From NCBI GenBank assembly GCA_039934455.1, contig JBDTMF010000017.1, positions 1-33,969 of the forward strand: a stretch of 33,969 nt of DNA. The letters run 5' to 3'. Origin of the DNA: DASQFQ01 sp039934455 (GTDB lineage: Bacteria > Actinomycetota > Thermoleophilia > Solirubrobacterales > Solirubrobacteraceae). The notes under the pieces were generated by a model that was given only the letters and a program-made list of their open reading frames with translations, ran no database searches and had not been told where the DNA came from. Positions 33,034 to 33,969 of the stretch are shown piece by piece (the stretch's first letter is position 1; every line of letters starts with the position of its first letter). The position numbers and the translations under genes were made by a program.

Positions 33034-33969
33034 TGCGACCCCTGCGTGTGCTCGCATGGCCGGGGATGCCCTCCCCCGAGGCGCTGGACGAGGCCGGCCG
33101 CCGGCTCGGCACCGCCGTCGAGACACGCACCGTGGCGTCGAACGAGCGACTGGAGGCGCAGATGGCCGAAGGCGTCCCGTTCGACCTCGTGTTCCCGTCC
33201 GACTATCTCATCGAACGGCTCGCCGGTGCGGGCCGTCTCGTGCCGCTGGAGCAACTCCCGCTCGAGCGGGTGGCGGCGTGGGCCGTTGACGCCGCCCACG
33301 ATCCCGGGTGCGTGGTCTCGGTCCCGTTCGCCTACGGGACCACGGGCTACCTGTGCGGTGCGCGGGCGGACGACGCGGCGACGTGGCAGACGCTGTTCGA
33401 CCCGCCTGCCGGCGCGCGCGTGGGAATGCTCGGCGAGGTGCGCGAGGTCGTCGGCGCCGCGTTGATCGCGAGCGGCCACTCACCGAACCACACCGATACC
33501 GGAGCCTTGTCGGATGCGAGCCGGCTGCTGGAGCGCCAGCGCCCGCGCGTCGCGCGCTACGACAGCGACGATTTCATCGGACCGGTCCTCGCCGGGACCG
33601 TAACCGCCCACCACGCCTGGAGCGGGCCATCGGCGCACGCGATCCGAGCGAACCCGGGCCTGCGCTACGTCGTGCCCGAGGAAGGCGCGGTGCTGTGGGT
33701 CACCACCGCCGCGATCCCGGCCGATGCACCGGACCCGGCCCGGTCGCACACGCTGCTCCGAGAGCTCATGGACCCGCGCCTCGCCGCGCTCACCACCGAG
33801 CGCTACGGCTATGCCACGCCCAACGAGGCGGCACGCCGTCTGCTCCCCCTGGAGCTCCAGACCGACACCGCGCTCTTCCCCGACGCCGAGACGCTCCGGC
33901 GGTGCGAGGTCTTTACGGACCGAGGGCCGGCGGAGCATCGCTTCGCCGAGGTCTGGGCGCGCGTGGTCC
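33033..33969 (+). CDS. PotD-like polyamine-binding protein, 3' end cut, no visible signal peptide
   Basis: The first 312 codons of a solute-binding protein of the spermidine/putrescine (PotD/PotF) family: LRVLAWPGMPSPEAL at the start, then FDLVFPSDYLIERL, PFAYGTTGY, LRYVVPEEGAVLWV and RYGYATPNEAARR. The protein continues past the window. The GTG at 33033, overlapping the deacetylase stop by one base, leads straight into the first strand of the mature domain; no hydrophobic signal or lipobox precedes it. Either export is lost and it binds ligand in the cytosol, or the signal is supplied in an unusual way. Downstream transporter genes, if any, are outside the window. Confidence 0.82.

Overview
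The window is high-GC DNA with densely packed genes, frequent GTG starts and 4-8 bp stop/start overlaps. Together with the PucR, LacI, class III aminotransferase and APC permease repertoire this suggests a soil actinobacterium. A Thermoleophilia/Solirubrobacterales-type host is my best guess, by inference only, because no marker gene is present.

The main feature is a four-gene core that occurs three times. Each copy holds an APC-superfamily permease ending in a PPE tail, an arginase/agmatinase-fold ureohydrolase, a calcineurin-like metallophosphoesterase and a small nucleotidyltransferase-fold protein. Cassette A (1-9732) has a leftward arm (class III aminotransferase, nucleotidyltransferase, ureohydrolase, aldehyde dehydrogenase, amidase) and a divergent rightward arm (permease, phosphoesterase, PucR regulator, flavodoxin-fold reductase). 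Cassette B (13189-23318, leftward) starts with a PocR-type sensor and a receiver-AraC regulator. It continues with phosphoesterase, permease, ureohydrolase, formamidase/acetamidase, a glutamine synthetase-like ligase, nucleotidyltransferase and creatininase-family amidohydrolase. Cassette C (23688-33969) has a divergent LacI regulator over a pair of repeated operator-like sites. Its rightward run is ureohydrolase, nitrilase, permease, phosphoesterase, nucleotidyltransferase, M24 hydrolase, a degenerate nitrilase, a histone-deacetylase-fold amidohydrolase and a PotD-like binding protein that runs off the window.

Read together, the genes look like three separately regulated uptake-and-degradation units for guanidino, amide or polyamine compounds. 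The permease imports the compound, amidohydrolases and ureohydrolases remove amide and guanidine nitrogen, and aminotransferase/dehydrogenase or glutamylation steps handle the amine. The repeated phosphoesterase and nucleotidyltransferase have no obvious place in such a pathway. They are the part that looks undescribed.

Between the cassettes lie scars. At 9.9-10.3 kb is a broken amino-acid permease overlapping a tandem-domain SDR. At 11.7-12.9 kb is an integration scar: the 3' part of a tRNA-Leu(GAG), arm-like repeats, a frameshifted tyrosine integrase and a stop-interrupted two-helix membrane protein. At 23.4-23.6 kb two gene tails are fused (the nucleotidyltransferase C-terminus and the flavodoxin C-terminus), apparently the remains of a further cassette.
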